A DNA stretch of 64,000 nucleotides from Pseudomonas helmanticensis (GCF_900182985.1 NZ_FXUY01000001.1:1364001-1428000); one strand, 5' to 3'; positions 8,691 to 18,152 are shown, numbered from the stretch's first letter. The notes: generated by a model from the letters alone, not told the origin. Numbers and translations: made by a program.

Positions 8691-9164
8691 ATGCGCCGCC
8701 TCCACGCCGTCATTCTGTCAGTACTGCTGTTGTCGCTCAGCGCCTGCGCGCTGTTTCCCGATCGTGATCCGGTGAACATCAACGTAGTCGGGCTCGAACC
8801 CCTGCCGAGCCAGGATCTGGAAGTGCGTTTCGCGATCAAGATTCGTGTGCAGAACCCTAATGAAACCGCGATCGACTACACCGGCATTGCCCTGGATCTG
8901 GAGGTCAACGGTCATTCACTGGCATCCGGTGTCAGCGACCAGGGCGGCTCGATCGGGCGTTTCTCGGAAACCATCGTCAGCGTCCCGGTCAGCGTTTCGG
9001 CGTTCTCGGTACTGCGCCAGACACTCGGCCTGAGCCAGACGCAAACCCTCGATAACCTGCCATACGTGCTACGCGGCAAACTCGCCGGTGGCGTGTTCGG
9101 CACCATGCGTTTTGTCGACAGCGGCACCCTGAGCCTGCCCAAGGCGACTGCCGCGACCTGGTAA
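8691..9164 (+). CDS. LEA/WHy-domain lipoprotein
   Basis: The 157-residue protein begins with a lipoprotein signal peptide whose lipobox is LSAC, giving Cys19 as the lipidated residue. The rest is a single beta-sandwich LEA_2/WHy domain (VNINVVGLEPLPSQ, IRVQNPNETAIDY). That domain is found in plant desiccation proteins and bacterial stress-related lipoproteins. The lipoprotein should face the periplasm. The precise role is not established. GAGAG precedes the ATG. Confidence 0.8.
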   Translation: MRRLHAVILSVLLLSLSACALFPDRDPVNINVVGLEPLPSQDLEVRFAIKIRVQNPNETAIDYTGIALDLEVNGHSLASGVSDQGGSIGRFSETIVSVPVSVSAFSVLRQTLGLSQTQTLDNLPYVLRGKLAGGVFGTMRFVDSGTLSLPKATAATW

Positions 9165-9188
9165 ACATGCCGCAGTCTCCCCAAGAAT

Positions 9189-9240
9189 GGCTGCATCGCC
9201 GCTAAACCCTACCCCTGCGGCTGCATCGCCGCTAAACCCT
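9189..9240. repeat. Two-copy direct repeat
   Basis: The 22-bp unit beginning GGCTGCATCGCCGCTAAACC is present twice with a 30-bp period, between the lipoprotein gene and a REP palindrome. It looks like a small local duplication. Confidence 0.75.
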
Positions 9241-9246
9241 CACCCT

Positions 9247-9325
9247 GAGCTGCCGCAGGCTGCGATCTTTTGATCCTGTTTTTACAATCAAGATCAAAAG
9301 ATCGCAGCCTGCGGCAGCTCCTACA
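9247..9325. repeat. REP palindrome family A, complete pair
   Basis: Inverted arms beginning GAGCTGCCGCAGGCTGCGAT flank a short AT-rich spacer. It lies between convergent genes and may act as a transcription stop. Confidence 0.85.
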
Positions 9326-9344
9326 GGGTGGTGCGGGTTGGCGA

Positions 9345-10268
9345 TCAGGTGTTGAAGCGTACGCCGGGTTTCGCGCGCTCATCCACAGTTAACTCGAACA
9401 CGTCCGGCCGCGCATAGTGCCCCACCACGTCGTAGTCATACCGCGCCCGCACCAGTTCATCGGTGTCGATCTCGGCGGTCAACAGTCCGGCCTCGCCGCG
9501 CAACGGTCCTGCCAGCACATCGCCCATCGGCCCGACGATCACGCTGCCGCCAGCAATCAATGGCCGATCCGCCGGCCAATTGGCTATCTCCAGCCCCAAC
9601 TCGTTTGGCGATGCCTGCACCTGGCACGCACTGACCACAAAGCAGCGCCCTTCATGTGCAATGTGCCGCATGCTGACTTGCCACATCTCGCGCTCATCCA
9701 CAGTCGGCGCACACCACACTTCAATACCTTTGGCGTACATCGCCGTGCGCAGCAACGGCATCATGTTTTCCCAGCAGACCACCGCGCCAAGTTTGCCGAC
9801 CTGGCTGTCGAGCACCGGCAAGGTCGAGCCGTCGCCCTTGCCCCAGATCAGTCGTTCGGTGCCGGTTGGCATCAATTTGCGGTGTTTGCCGAGCAATCCG
9901 GCTTGCGGGTCGAAATACAGCACCGTGCAATACAAGGTGCTGCCTGCCCGCTCGATGACTCCGATCACCAGATTGGCGCCAGTGCGTGCGGACAAACCGG
10001 CCAGCGCTGCGGTTTCCGCGCCCGGCACATCGATGGCATTGGCGAAGTAACGCGCATAGGCCTCACGCCCCTCAGGCAGTCGATAGCCCAATTGCGTGCC
10101 GAAACTTTCGCCTTTCGGATAACCGCCGAGCACGGCTTCCGGCATCACCACCAGCGCCGCGCCGGCTTCGATGATTGCGTTTTCCCAAGCGAGAATTTGT
10201 TCCAGGGTTTCGCCTTTGCCGCCGGGCAAGGCGCCGATCTGCAGGGCAGCAACAATTGACTTGGGCAT
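9345..10268 (-). CDS. Nitrilase (carbon-nitrogen hydrolase)
   Basis: The 307-residue protein carries the full Glu-Lys-Cys triad of the nitrilase superfamily: Glu44 in VMPEAVLGG, Lys131 in KHRKLMPT, and Cys165 in VVCWENMMP. The [13 protein letters not shown] and [10 protein letters not shown] signatures place it in branch 1, true nitrilases that convert a nitrile to an acid and ammonia, rather than in amidase branches. The natural substrate is unknown. The ATG at 10268 follows GGAG at 8 nt; a GTG three codons upstream overlaps that Shine-Dalgarno. It is divergent from a LysR gene that probably controls it. Confidence 0.88.
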   Translation of the reverse strand: MPKSIVAALQIGALPGGKGETLEQILAWENAIIEAGAALVVMPEAVLGGYPKGESFGTQLGYRLPEGREAYARYFANAIDVPGAETAALAGLSARTGANLVIGVIERAGSTLYCTVLYFDPQAGLLGKHRKLMPTGTERLIWGKGDGSTLPVLDSQVGKLGAVVCWENMMPLLRTAMYAKGIEVWCAPTVDEREMWQVSMRHIAHEGRCFVVSACQVQASPNELGLEIANWPADRPLIAGGSVIVGPMGDVLAGPLRGEAGLLTAEIDTDELVRARYDYDVVGHYARPDVFELTVDERAKPGVRFNT

Positions 10269-10352
10269 CGCGATCACTCCATCAGGTTCAGAGGTTGCTG
10301 ATTCTCCGGCGCCAAGGGATCATGAATAAAGCCCCGATCACTGCTGAATGAT

Positions 10353-11261
10353 ATGAGCCAAATGAATATCGCCAACGTCGACCTCAATCTGCTGAAAGTC
10401 TTCGAAGCCCTGCACGAGGAATCGAGCGCAAGCCGCGCGGCCCTGCGTCTGAACGTGACTCAATCGGCGGTCAGCGCGGCGTTGCGTCGATTGCGCGAGG
10501 TCTATGGCGATCAGTTGTTCGTGCGTACCGGCCGTGGCTTGGCGCCGACACTCAAGGCCAATCAACTGAAACCGGTGGTCAGCGAGGCGCTGGACAAATG
10601 CCGGCAAAGCCTGGCCATGGTCGACCCGGCGGCCAATCAGTACGAAGGCCGTTCGGTGACGGTCGGCCTGTCGGATGATTTTGAAATTGCCTACGGCCGA
10701 CGCTTGATCGAAGAAATCGCCCGCAGTGCGCCGAAACTGCGGCTGATCTTCCGGCAGACCCACAGCCAGATCGTCGCGCGGGCGCTGATGGAGCGCAGTA
10801 TTGACCTGGCGATCACCGCTGGCGGCTTTGCCGAACGCCTGCTCAGTCGGCAGGTCTTGGGGGAAGGCGGTTATGCCTGTCTGGTCGATCCGGCAAGCCT
10901 TGCACCGGGCCAGCAGCACATTACGCTGGAGGAGTTTGTCGCGCGCGAACACCTGCTGGTGTCGTCCGGCGGCTTTATCGGCATCACCGATGAAGGCCTC
11001 GCGGCGCTGGGCCTAAGCCGCCGGGTATGCGCCTCGACCACGCATTTCGCGGCGTTGCCCTACCTGCTCATCGGCAGTCAGGCTGTGGCGACGATCCCGA
11101 CGCACGCCGCCGAGCGTATCGCTGCGCTCAGCGGCCTGACACTGCTGCCCTGCCCGCTGGATTTGCCGCGCTACCCGATCGAACTGGGTTGGCGGACCAG
11201 TACGCAGATCGATCCTGTGGTGGTCAAAGTGCGTGAGGCGATCGCCGCCAGCTTCAGGTAA
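10353..11261 (+). CDS. LysR-type transcriptional regulator (nitrilase-linked)
   Basis: This 302-residue LysR protein has a clear N-terminal DNA-binding domain (VDLNLLKVFEALHEE, NVTQSAVSAALRRLRE) of the NodD/PcpR-like subgroup and a C-terminal ligand-binding domain. It is divergent from the nitrilase gene with about 85 bp between starts, suggesting it controls that gene and itself. The inducer cannot be read from sequence. A second in-frame ATG three codons in is possible. Confidence 0.85.
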   Translation: MSQMNIANVDLNLLKVFEALHEESSASRAALRLNVTQSAVSAALRRLREVYGDQLFVRTGRGLAPTLKANQLKPVVSEALDKCRQSLAMVDPAANQYEGRSVTVGLSDDFEIAYGRRLIEEIARSAPKLRLIFRQTHSQIVARALMERSIDLAITAGGFAERLLSRQVLGEGGYACLVDPASLAPGQQHITLEEFVAREHLLVSSGGFIGITDEGLAALGLSRRVCASTTHFAALPYLLIGSQAVATIPTHAAERIAALSGLTLLPCPLDLPRYPIELGWRTSTQIDPVVVKVREAIAASFR

Positions 11262-11267
11262 AAAACC

Positions 11268-11522
11268 TTACTTGTTCGCCGCCATCAGCCGGTTGACTTC
11301 ACTGCGCACCATATTGGCAAACTCCGGCGGCGACATGCCGTCCAGCTCCGCACGCACCCACTCGGCCCACTTGCCTTTACGCTTGCCGCGCTCGCCGAAC
11401 AACCGCGCAGCCTCACCTTTGGCTTTGCCCAGATTGTTCTGCCAGAGTTCGAACAGACGGGATTTCTCGTCTTCCAGCGCCGCGCGCTCTGCGAGGGATT
11501 TGTCGGCCAGATTGAAACTCAT
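11268..11522 (-). CDS. Conserved small hypothetical protein
   Basis: The 84-residue protein is strongly charged, with a Lys/Arg-rich middle (ERGKRKGKWAEWVRAELD). It has no signal peptide or membrane segment, so it is probably cytosolic and helical. AGGA stands 9 nt before the ATG. It ends 6 bp from the convergent LysR gene. The codon pattern looks coding, but I do not recognise the family. Confidence 0.65.
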   Translation of the reverse strand: MSFNLADKSLAERAALEDEKSRLFELWQNNLGKAKGEAARLFGERGKRKGKWAEWVRAELDGMSPPEFANMVRSEVNRLMAANK

Positions 11523-11676
11523 GGGGAATTATCCTGCTGCGTAAAATGGCGACATCTTACACGCTCGACGGAAATCTCCTGCGCAGGTTTTTATTCCTGA
11601 CCTAAATTCAGTGCAACTTTTTACGCAGCGCCACACTCCATTGATCACTGTCCATTCACCTGCAAGGAGTCACCCA

Positions 11677-11994
11677 ATGGCCCGGAAATCCGCCGTTCAA
11701 GCCGCCGAAGACCAAATCAAGGATCAGGCCTTCAGCGAACTTCAGGCTCTGATCGAAGAGTCGGACAAACTGCTCAAGAGCAGCGCATCGCTGGTCGGTG
11801 AAGAAGCGGAAACCCTGCGCGGGCAAATCGCCCTGAAACTGCAGCAAGCGCTGGATTCGGTCTCCAGCGTACGCGATCGCACCAAGCCGGCCGTCGACGC
11901 AACCGAGAGCTACATTGGCGGTCATCCATGGCAAACCGTGGCAATTTCCGCAGGCTTCGGCCTCGTGGTCGGGTTGTTGCTCGGTCGTCGTTGA
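11677..11994 (+). CDS. DUF883/ElaB/YqjD-type inner-membrane protein
   Basis: The 105-residue protein has an amphipathic helical N-terminal region (DQIKDQAFSELQALIEESDK) and one C-terminal membrane helix (AISAGFGLVVGLLLGRR). This is the arrangement of the ElaB/YqjD/YgaM family of small tail-anchored proteins, some of which bind stationary-phase ribosomes. The ATG at 11677 follows AAGGAG; the longer frame upstream has no ribosome site. A strong terminator follows. Confidence 0.85.
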   Translation: MARKSAVQAAEDQIKDQAFSELQALIEESDKLLKSSASLVGEEAETLRGQIALKLQQALDSVSSVRDRTKPAVDATESYIGGHPWQTVAISAGFGLVVGLLLGRR

Positions 11995-12020
11995 AACATC
12001 GCGAGCATGTAACAGACAAG

Positions 12021-12050
12021 AAAAAGGCGAGCCCTGTGGCTCGCCTTTTT
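12021..12050. terminator. Bidirectional Rho-independent terminator
   Basis: A 13-bp stem (AAAAAGGCGAGCC / GGCTCGCCTTTTT) with a 4-nt loop lies between the convergent DUF883 and dpkA genes. A-run and T-run flanks allow it to work in both directions. Confidence 0.9.
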
Positions 12051-12066
12051 CATGCCTGCAATGCGT

Positions 12067-13107
12067 TCAATCCCCCGCCAGTTCGCGCAGCTGCGCCAAG
12101 GTTTGCTCATCCAGCGCAATGCCTTCGGCCAGCGAGCGCGCGCGCTGCCAATGGCGACGGTCGCCCGGCAAACGCTTCAAACCGACGCCGTGCATCTGTC
12201 GCACCAGTTCCTGACTGCGCGCGGCGAAGTCCTGCCCGGCGGCTTTGCTCGGATCGATGACAATCAGCAACTGACCAGTCCATGGCGTCCGTGCGCCCGG
12301 ATGGTTCGACCAGTCGAACTCGAAGGAAAAATTGCCCCCGGTCAACGCCGCGGCGAGCAATTCCACCATCATCGACAGCGCCGAGCCCTTGTGGCCGCCG
12401 AACGGCAGCAACGCCCCGCCCTCAAGAATGGCTTTCGGATCGCAGCTTGGCTGGCCGAGGCCGTCCACGCCCATACCCGGAGGCAAGCGCTCGCCCTTGC
12501 GCGCGGCGATCTGCACATCACCATGCGCAATGGCGCTGGTTGCCAGGTCGAAGACGATCGGTGCGCCGCCGGCTCGTGGGGCAGCGAATGCGATCGGATT
12601 GGTGCCGAACAGCGGCCGGTCGGCGCCGTGCGGCACCACGCAGGTCATGCTGTTGACCACGCTGAGCGCCACCAGGCCTTCTTCGGCAAAAGGTTCGACG
12701 TCCGGCCACAGCGCGGCAAAGTGATGGGAATTACGAATCGCCAACACCGCGATCCCGGCGTTGCGTGCCTTTTCCACTAATAGCGGGCGGGCCGCCGCAA
12801 GCGCCGGTTGCGCAAAGCCGTTGCCGGCATCGACCCGCACGAAACCGGACGCCACATCCTCGACCAGTGGCACGGCCTGACCGTTGACCCAACCGCTCTT
12901 GAGTGTCGAGACATAACCGGGGATGCGAAATACGCCATGACTGTGGGCGCCGTCACGTTCAGCCCCGGCGCAGTTGGCCGCCAGCGAACGTGCGACAGGC
13001 GCGGACGTTCCGTGGCGCAGGAAAACCTTTTCGAGCAACTGCGTCAGCGCTTCGAGCGACAACGCGGGCGAGACAGCAGAAGACACAGCATCGTGTGGCG
13101 CAGACAT
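12067..13107 (-). CDS. dpkA: Delta1-piperideine-2-carboxylate / pyrroline-2-carboxylate reductase DpkA
   Basis: The 346-residue protein belongs to the malate/L-lactate dehydrogenase (Ldh2) fold family. It matches my recollection of Pseudomonas DpkA through most of its length (HSHGVFRIPGY, NGFAQPALAAAR, RNSHHFAALWPDVEPFAEE, GGHKGSALSMMVELL). DpkA reduces cyclic imines of D-lysine and D-proline catabolism to L-pipecolate and L-proline using NADPH. The ATG at 13107 follows CTGGAG at 7 nt; 11 codons upstream are excluded. It stands alone, sharing a terminator with the convergent DUF883 gene. Confidence 0.9.
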   Translation of the reverse strand: MSAPHDAVSSAVSPALSLEALTQLLEKVFLRHGTSAPVARSLAANCAGAERDGAHSHGVFRIPGYVSTLKSGWVNGQAVPLVEDVASGFVRVDAGNGFAQPALAAARPLLVEKARNAGIAVLAIRNSHHFAALWPDVEPFAEEGLVALSVVNSMTCVVPHGADRPLFGTNPIAFAAPRAGGAPIVFDLATSAIAHGDVQIAARKGERLPPGMGVDGLGQPSCDPKAILEGGALLPFGGHKGSALSMMVELLAAALTGGNFSFEFDWSNHPGARTPWTGQLLIVIDPSKAAGQDFAARSQELVRQMHGVGLKRLPGDRRHWQRARSLAEGIALDEQTLAQLRELAGD

Positions 13108-13329
13108 CTGAAGCTCCAGACTAATTATTGGAGGGAACAACAGCGTACTAATGGCTTGCCCTGCGATTAACCACGTCAGGCCCGGGTGCTGTCAACCGTT
13201 CAGAAGCGCCCATGCACATCTGCACCCCTTGTGTGCGGTAACTATGTACCACCTTCTCTGACCGCAGGGCTTTTAGGCTGGCAGTTCAATTTACCGGCGC
13301 ACTGAAAGCCGCCTGACCGAGACCCGACA

Positions 13330-15801
13330 ATGTCCGCTTCCGTTCCACCGCTGCTGTTTGCCTTTTTTCTTGACTCTCCTGGCCTATGGGCCGAACTCGG
13401 TGTTGCACACAATCTGTCCACCCAGGACTTCAAATGGCTGCAGCATGTACAACTGGCTACCCAGGCCCTGCGCAGTCAGCAAACGCCGCCCATGCTTGCT
13501 CATCGTTTGCTGCTCAATACCGAGGATCCACCCGCCCTGCCGCTGGCCGGCTGTTTCATCCTCAGTAGCACTCCCGAAGACGGCGCTTACCTGCTTTACA
13601 CGCCGTTTGCAGGATTGAAGAAGTTCGACAGCCTCAAGGCCTTGACCGGACACCTCGAACAACGCCTCAACGAAGCTGACGAAAAGGACCGGTTGCTGGC
13701 GTTCCTCGCCCTGTCGCAACGCAAATACCTGCTGGAAAAGCGCGGTATGACCGTGACCTGCCAACTCATCGACGGCGACATATTCGATGATCAGCGCGCC
13801 GCGCTCGAACACTGCCAGAGCCTCAACGCCCAGGCTTTGCTCAACGAGACGTTGCACCTGCCCGCGCTCGGCGCCCTGCTTGAGACCATCCTTGCCCAAT
13901 TGCTGGCTTTGACGATGCCGGGTGTGAACCAGGCCCAGACTCGTCTGAGTTTTCACGCGGGCACTGATACTGCCGATGATACGGGGCCGAGACGCTGGCT
14001 CGATACAATGACACTGACTGATGCCGTGCTGCTTTATTACCGCCATGGCGGATGGCCTGCCGATCAGACCCATGTATTTTCCCATCCGCACAGGCCGGCT
14101 CAGACTGACGACCAAAAGCACTGGGAAAGCGCGGTCAAAAACGCCTCCGCCAACCTCCTGACCCGGCTTTACAAACAGATGGAAGTTTACTGGAACGGAG
14201 CAAGCGCCGACGGCAGCACACGGCGCGCGTTCTTCACCCAGGCCATCCGCCAACAGGCGCTCACCGACTTCGTACTCAAGCGCGAGGCGGGCATCATCGA
14301 TGCAAAAAAATGCACAGACCTGCTGGCATGGATAGAACTCGATAGCGTTTCCCGGCGCATTGCCACACTGGAAACCGTACGTTTGTGGGAATACCAGGCC
14401 AACTTCGTCGAGCTGGCAGGTTCGCTGATGTTCAGCCACACCGACGCCTGCCTGTACACCCCCTCTCAAGGGTTGCAGGTGCTCAAGGATTATCAGGATC
14501 TGAAAAATACACTGCTGAGCAAGTTCAGCAGTGCTGGCCACGAAGAGGAACTCTATGGCTTGCTGAGCCTGGAGGAACGCCAGCAGTTTCTTGGCTTCGA
14601 CAAACCCCACGTCTCGGGTGAAATGATCGCTGGCGACATCTTTGCCGTGCTGCTGTCCGGCATTATCACCAAGCAACGCCAGAACATCGAATATGCCTTG
14701 CAGGTATTTCGTCACAGCGAAGGTGCGATAGACATCCGCGCCCTGTTCGATAAAGCGCTGGATGTCCGCTCGATGCTCCACGATCGCCTGCTGACGCTCG
14801 ACACCGCAGGGCGCTGGAGTACCCGCCCGGCACTCAGCGGCGGCGTTCTGCCGTCTTTGTTGAGCGCAGATGCGGCGGCGGCTGAAACGAAGAAATTTGC
14901 CAGTGTGCTGGACGCCATCAGCGGCGACTTTTTCGCGCAACCGATCACAACGCCAGCGTTGCAAAGCCTGTACCTGGACAACATGAAAAACAAACTCGCG
15001 CATGCGCTGTTTGTCGGCATGACCGGTGAAGCCAGAATTCGCGTGCTCAACGGTACATTGCGCCGTGATGAACAAGCGATTGTCGATACGGTATTCAACC
15101 CCGAAAAGCCTGAGCGCGCTCGGCGCAAGGGCCTCAACGGCTTCCGTCCCGACGCCTTTTCGCTCAGCTTGCAGGCTACCGGCCAGAGCGAAATTTCACC
15201 GCTGGCGAACTGCGTCATGCTGACCGAACGTGGAGGCCTCGATAATCAGCATTCAGGGCGCGCGCTGTTGTGGACACCTGCCTTGGGCCTTGAAGTATTC
15301 GATGGCGTCGACGCGGTGCGGTCAGTTCTGAACCAGCGATTGCTCGACTCGGAAAAAAGACCCTTGCTGCTGGAGAACCTTTCACCGCTCAGCAATGGCT
15401 TTCACCAGAAATACACGATGGCAGAGTTCCACCTGATCGGCGAAAGCGTGCCAGAGAACCGCGTGCAATCGGCCATCGAGCAGTTTCTCCAGCGCTGCAA
15501 ACGCGTGCGGGATCTGAATGTGCCGAAACTCGCCAAGAATAACGCGCTCAAAAACCTGAGCCAGCAGGTAATCGACAGCAACCTGCATCAGGCCAGCGCA
15601 CTGGCCAAAGCCCTCGGCAAGCAACAGTCACTACCGGCATGGCTGGGCATGGCCGCGCTCGGTGATCAGCAACTGCACCTCGAAATACTCGAGCAATGGC
15701 GCAACAGCGTCACGGATGACAAAGACTATCTGCACGGGCTGCCGACCCTGCATGACTATGTTCAGCAGACCCTGAAGTCATTGTTGTCCAGCCGTTTCTA
15801 G
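13330..15801 (+). CDS. Modular dermonecrotic-toxin-like protein, N-terminal part (ends at in-frame amber)
   Basis: This 823-residue protein has no signal peptide. It carries repeated modules marked by a [Y/W]TPxxGL core at residue 90 (YTPFAGLKKF), 376 (YTPSQGLQVL) and 648 (WTPALGLEVF). The first two cores are followed 40-60 residues later by a similar GDIF segment. This resembles the DUF6543 'dermonecrotic toxin domain' proteins common in fluorescent pseudomonads, an assignment made from memory. The frame ends at TAG 15799-15801. The downstream gene continues in exactly the same frame and carries a fourth module. The simplest reading is that this is the first half of one 1605-residue protein. 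The Shine-Dalgarno is weak. Confidence 0.75.
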   Translation: MSASVPPLLFAFFLDSPGLWAELGVAHNLSTQDFKWLQHVQLATQALRSQQTPPMLAHRLLLNTEDPPALPLAGCFILSSTPEDGAYLLYTPFAGLKKFDSLKALTGHLEQRLNEADEKDRLLAFLALSQRKYLLEKRGMTVTCQLIDGDIFDDQRAALEHCQSLNAQALLNETLHLPALGALLETILAQLLALTMPGVNQAQTRLSFHAGTDTADDTGPRRWLDTMTLTDAVLLYYRHGGWPADQTHVFSHPHRPAQTDDQKHWESAVKNASANLLTRLYKQMEVYWNGASADGSTRRAFFTQAIRQQALTDFVLKREAGIIDAKKCTDLLAWIELDSVSRRIATLETVRLWEYQANFVELAGSLMFSHTDACLYTPSQGLQVLKDYQDLKNTLLSKFSSAGHEEELYGLLSLEERQQFLGFDKPHVSGEMIAGDIFAVLLSGIITKQRQNIEYALQVFRHSEGAIDIRALFDKALDVRSMLHDRLLTLDTAGRWSTRPALSGGVLPSLLSADAAAAETKKFASVLDAISGDFFAQPITTPALQSLYLDNMKNKLAHALFVGMTGEARIRVLNGTLRRDEQAIVDTVFNPEKPERARRKGLNGFRPDAFSLSLQATGQSEISPLANCVMLTERGGLDNQHSGRALLWTPALGLEVFDGVDAVRSVLNQRLLDSEKRPLLLENLSPLSNGFHQKYTMAEFHLIGESVPENRVQSAIEQFLQRCKRVRDLNVPKLAKNNALKNLSQQVIDSNLHQASALAKALGKQQSLPAWLGMAALGDQQLHLEILEQWRNSVTDDKDYLHGLPTLHDYVQQTLKSLLSSRF
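15799..15801 (+). other. In-frame amber codon joining two halves of one reading frame
   Basis: The TAG follows ...SLLSSRF and the next 21 codons are open in the same frame, reading APDLDPRQIAITP and on into the downstream gene. No ATG occurs until 15865 and no convincing Shine-Dalgarno precedes it. Either a nonsense mutation, a sequencing error, or programmed readthrough or re-initiation is involved. Confidence 0.8.
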
Positions 15802-15864
15802 GCACCGGACCTTGATCCCCGGCAAATCGCGATCACCCCGGCGCTGGCCTTGGCCGGTCCTGCC

Positions 15865-18147
15865 ATGAGCCTCACCGATTTCGCCCTGAATCATAGCCAC
15901 ACCGCCCAGCAAACCAGCTTCAAGGTGACGTCAGGTACGAACGCCGTGCTGCCGAAGAATATCGACCAGCAAGCAATCCGAAGCCTGCTGCTATCGCTGG
16001 ATATAGGCTCGACGTTCGCCAACAAGCTCACCAGCGCACTCTCAGCCAAAAATAGCGATGCACAAGCATGCCAACAGCGCTATGTCCGTCAGTTGCCCTG
16101 GCAACTCCTGCAACACGCTCATCAATTGAAACTGCAACAGCGGTTGAGCGCTATGGCCTTCGACCTGATCACTCAGGTACTCGACATGCCGGATGCCACC
16201 GCGCGCGCAAGGGTGCCGGGGGCCGATGCGCTGTTGCGTCCACTGGCGCTGATCAAAACCGCCGGAGCAAAAGCCGTCACCGCTCTTGGTATGTACCTGA
16301 TCGGCCCCGCATCCGGCAAACCCGGGCCACAAGTGCTGTATACGCCGTACCACGGTGAACAAGCGTTCAGCGAATTTGCCGATGAAGCTGCTGTCATCTC
16401 CGCCCTCAACATTCCGGGGGCACTACAGAACCTGCTGCTGCGACGGTTGCCCGCCAGCGAACAATCGATCTTCGGCGCGCTGTTCAAGAGCAGTACCGGA
16501 CAAACCAGCGAAATAACCCTCGCGTCAAAATCTGTCGACGGCAATGCGCTGATGCAACTGTTCAGTGACAACCTTGCGTTGTTGCCACGCTTGCTGAGCA
16601 GTCATTCGTTGCCGTCGGCACAAGAGGACTGGGAAGTGGCGAAAAACCTCTTCAGTTCCGGCATCAAACTGGTTCGCGGACTGCTGCCGGGCAAACTCGC
16701 CTATGTGCAGTTTCTCTGGCAAGCCTTCAAGGACGCCATGAACTCCGCCGAGGCGCTACAGGATCATCACTGGAAGCGTGCGCTGGAAACGTTTATTGCC
16801 GGCGCCGCAGAAATGATCACCCTCGGTCGGCTTTCACTGGAGTCGAAATTGACTACAAAAGAAGCATCGATTCAGCAGGTGCCCGTCGCAACAACGCCCA
16901 GCGCGCCTCAATGGCAGGAGATTCGCCCCACTGCGGCGTCTCGCACTAATCTGCAAACGTTCGAAACACCCACGATTGCGTTAAAAGACCTGACGCATAA
17001 AGTGGCGGATGGCACCTATGAGGATCTGCCGACGAAAACCCTCTATGCGCCGATCGCCGGCAAGGTCTATCCAGTGGAGAAGCCTGGAGCGGTCTGGCAG
17101 ATCAAGGGAGCCGAACAGGCAGGCCCGGTATTGCAACACACGGCATCCCGACAGCTGATTATCGATACCGACCGGCACACCGTGCATTTCGGCAAAGCCT
17201 TGTCAAAAATGTACAACCGCCACGCCAACGAGCGAGAAGCCAGAGTGTGGTTGAACATCGAAGCCCAGGGCATGGCAGAAATTCGCGCCAGGCACCCGGA
17301 AAAGGCACGGTTGCTGACGCAGGCCGTCGACATGGCCCGGTACTATGCGCTCAACAGCCTGCACAACATGGCGCAACTGAAAAACCATGCCCCTGGGACG
17401 CGACTGGACACGTTCCTCAAATCGTTCTTCGGCGTGCAACGCATCGATGCCGACATTCTCGCCAAGATCAAAAAGACCATCGTGCCGATCTGCAATGCCC
17501 TGGTCGACCCTACCGAAGACCTGATGAACACCGACCGCTTCGTCGTCGGCTCGAACAAATACCGCAACAGCGGGCTGATCGCCTTCGTGCTTGATGACGA
17601 CGCACGGAAAATGGTGCATTTCACTGAAAAATTCTTCAATCAGGAACTCGACTGGTACAAGGTTGGCCTCACCCAGCCGTTCAACGTCGAGGGGCATGCC
17701 CAGGCATCCACGCTGATCCATGAATTCGCCCATCAGGCCAACAAGGCGGTGGACATCGCGTCCCTCGAAGCCCGGCGGCCGTTCAGTGACCTGATTGCCA
17801 CCATTACCGGTTACGGCGCGGCGATGAAAGAGACCCAGACGCGATTCCAGCGCGAAGCACTGTCACTCGAAACACCGCGCGAGGAGCTGTTTGCACGCTG
17901 GAGCAATGAACTGCAGGAGTGGATCAGCTTCGATGAGATTCCAGGTATCGAGCATGTCGCCAAGGAAATTCTCAAAGTCACGCAGAGCCCAACCGTCGAG
18001 GACGCGCGAACGGCATTTCTGAGCACATCCAATCCACACCCGCGCATCGACACGATTTTGCGCAATGCCGATTCGATCGCTTTTCTGATCTGTGAAATGG
18101 GTCGGCAACTGGACCCGGTTACCAGCCCCAACGAAGCGCTGAGCTGA
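15865..18147 (+). CDS. Toxin-like protein C-terminal part with zinc-peptidase motif
   Basis: From the ATG at 15865 this encodes 760 residues, but the frame is open back to the amber at 15801. It begins with a fourth copy of the module seen in the preceding gene (VLYTPYHGEQAF). It ends in a domain of about 250 residues with a gluzincin-type HEFAH motif (His619, Glu620, His623) inside TLIHEFAHQANKAVD. This suggests a metallopeptidase effector domain carried behind delivery or structural modules. The third zinc ligand was not identified with certainty. No secretion signal is visible and no immunity gene is obvious beside it. Upstream translation signals are poor, supporting fusion to the preceding frame. 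Confidence 0.75.
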   Translation: MSLTDFALNHSHTAQQTSFKVTSGTNAVLPKNIDQQAIRSLLLSLDIGSTFANKLTSALSAKNSDAQACQQRYVRQLPWQLLQHAHQLKLQQRLSAMAFDLITQVLDMPDATARARVPGADALLRPLALIKTAGAKAVTALGMYLIGPASGKPGPQVLYTPYHGEQAFSEFADEAAVISALNIPGALQNLLLRRLPASEQSIFGALFKSSTGQTSEITLASKSVDGNALMQLFSDNLALLPRLLSSHSLPSAQEDWEVAKNLFSSGIKLVRGLLPGKLAYVQFLWQAFKDAMNSAEALQDHHWKRALETFIAGAAEMITLGRLSLESKLTTKEASIQQVPVATTPSAPQWQEIRPTAASRTNLQTFETPTIALKDLTHKVADGTYEDLPTKTLYAPIAGKVYPVEKPGAVWQIKGAEQAGPVLQHTASRQLIIDTDRHTVHFGKALSKMYNRHANEREARVWLNIEAQGMAEIRARHPEKARLLTQAVDMARYYALNSLHNMAQLKNHAPGTRLDTFLKSFFGVQRIDADILAKIKKTIVPICNALVDPTEDLMNTDRFVVGSNKYRNSGLIAFVLDDDARKMVHFTEKFFNQELDWYKVGLTQPFNVEGHAQASTLIHEFAHQANKAVDIASLEARRPFSDLIATITGYGAAMKETQTRFQREALSLETPREELFARWSNELQEWISFDEIPGIEHVAKEILKVTQSPTVEDARTAFLSTSNPHPRIDTILRNADSIAFLICEMGRQLDPVTSPNEALS

Positions 18148-18152
18148 CCGGC

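Noticed and set aside
9189..9240. CRISPR array
   Set aside because: There are only two direct repeats with an 8-nt gap; this is a small tandem duplication, and no array was seen elsewhere in the window.
13384..15075. 563-residue open frame on the minus strand opposite the toxin-like gene
   Set aside because: It mirrors the codon bias of the plus-strand gene, has no ribosome site and is low-complexity Gln/Gly/Val-rich; it is an antisense shadow.
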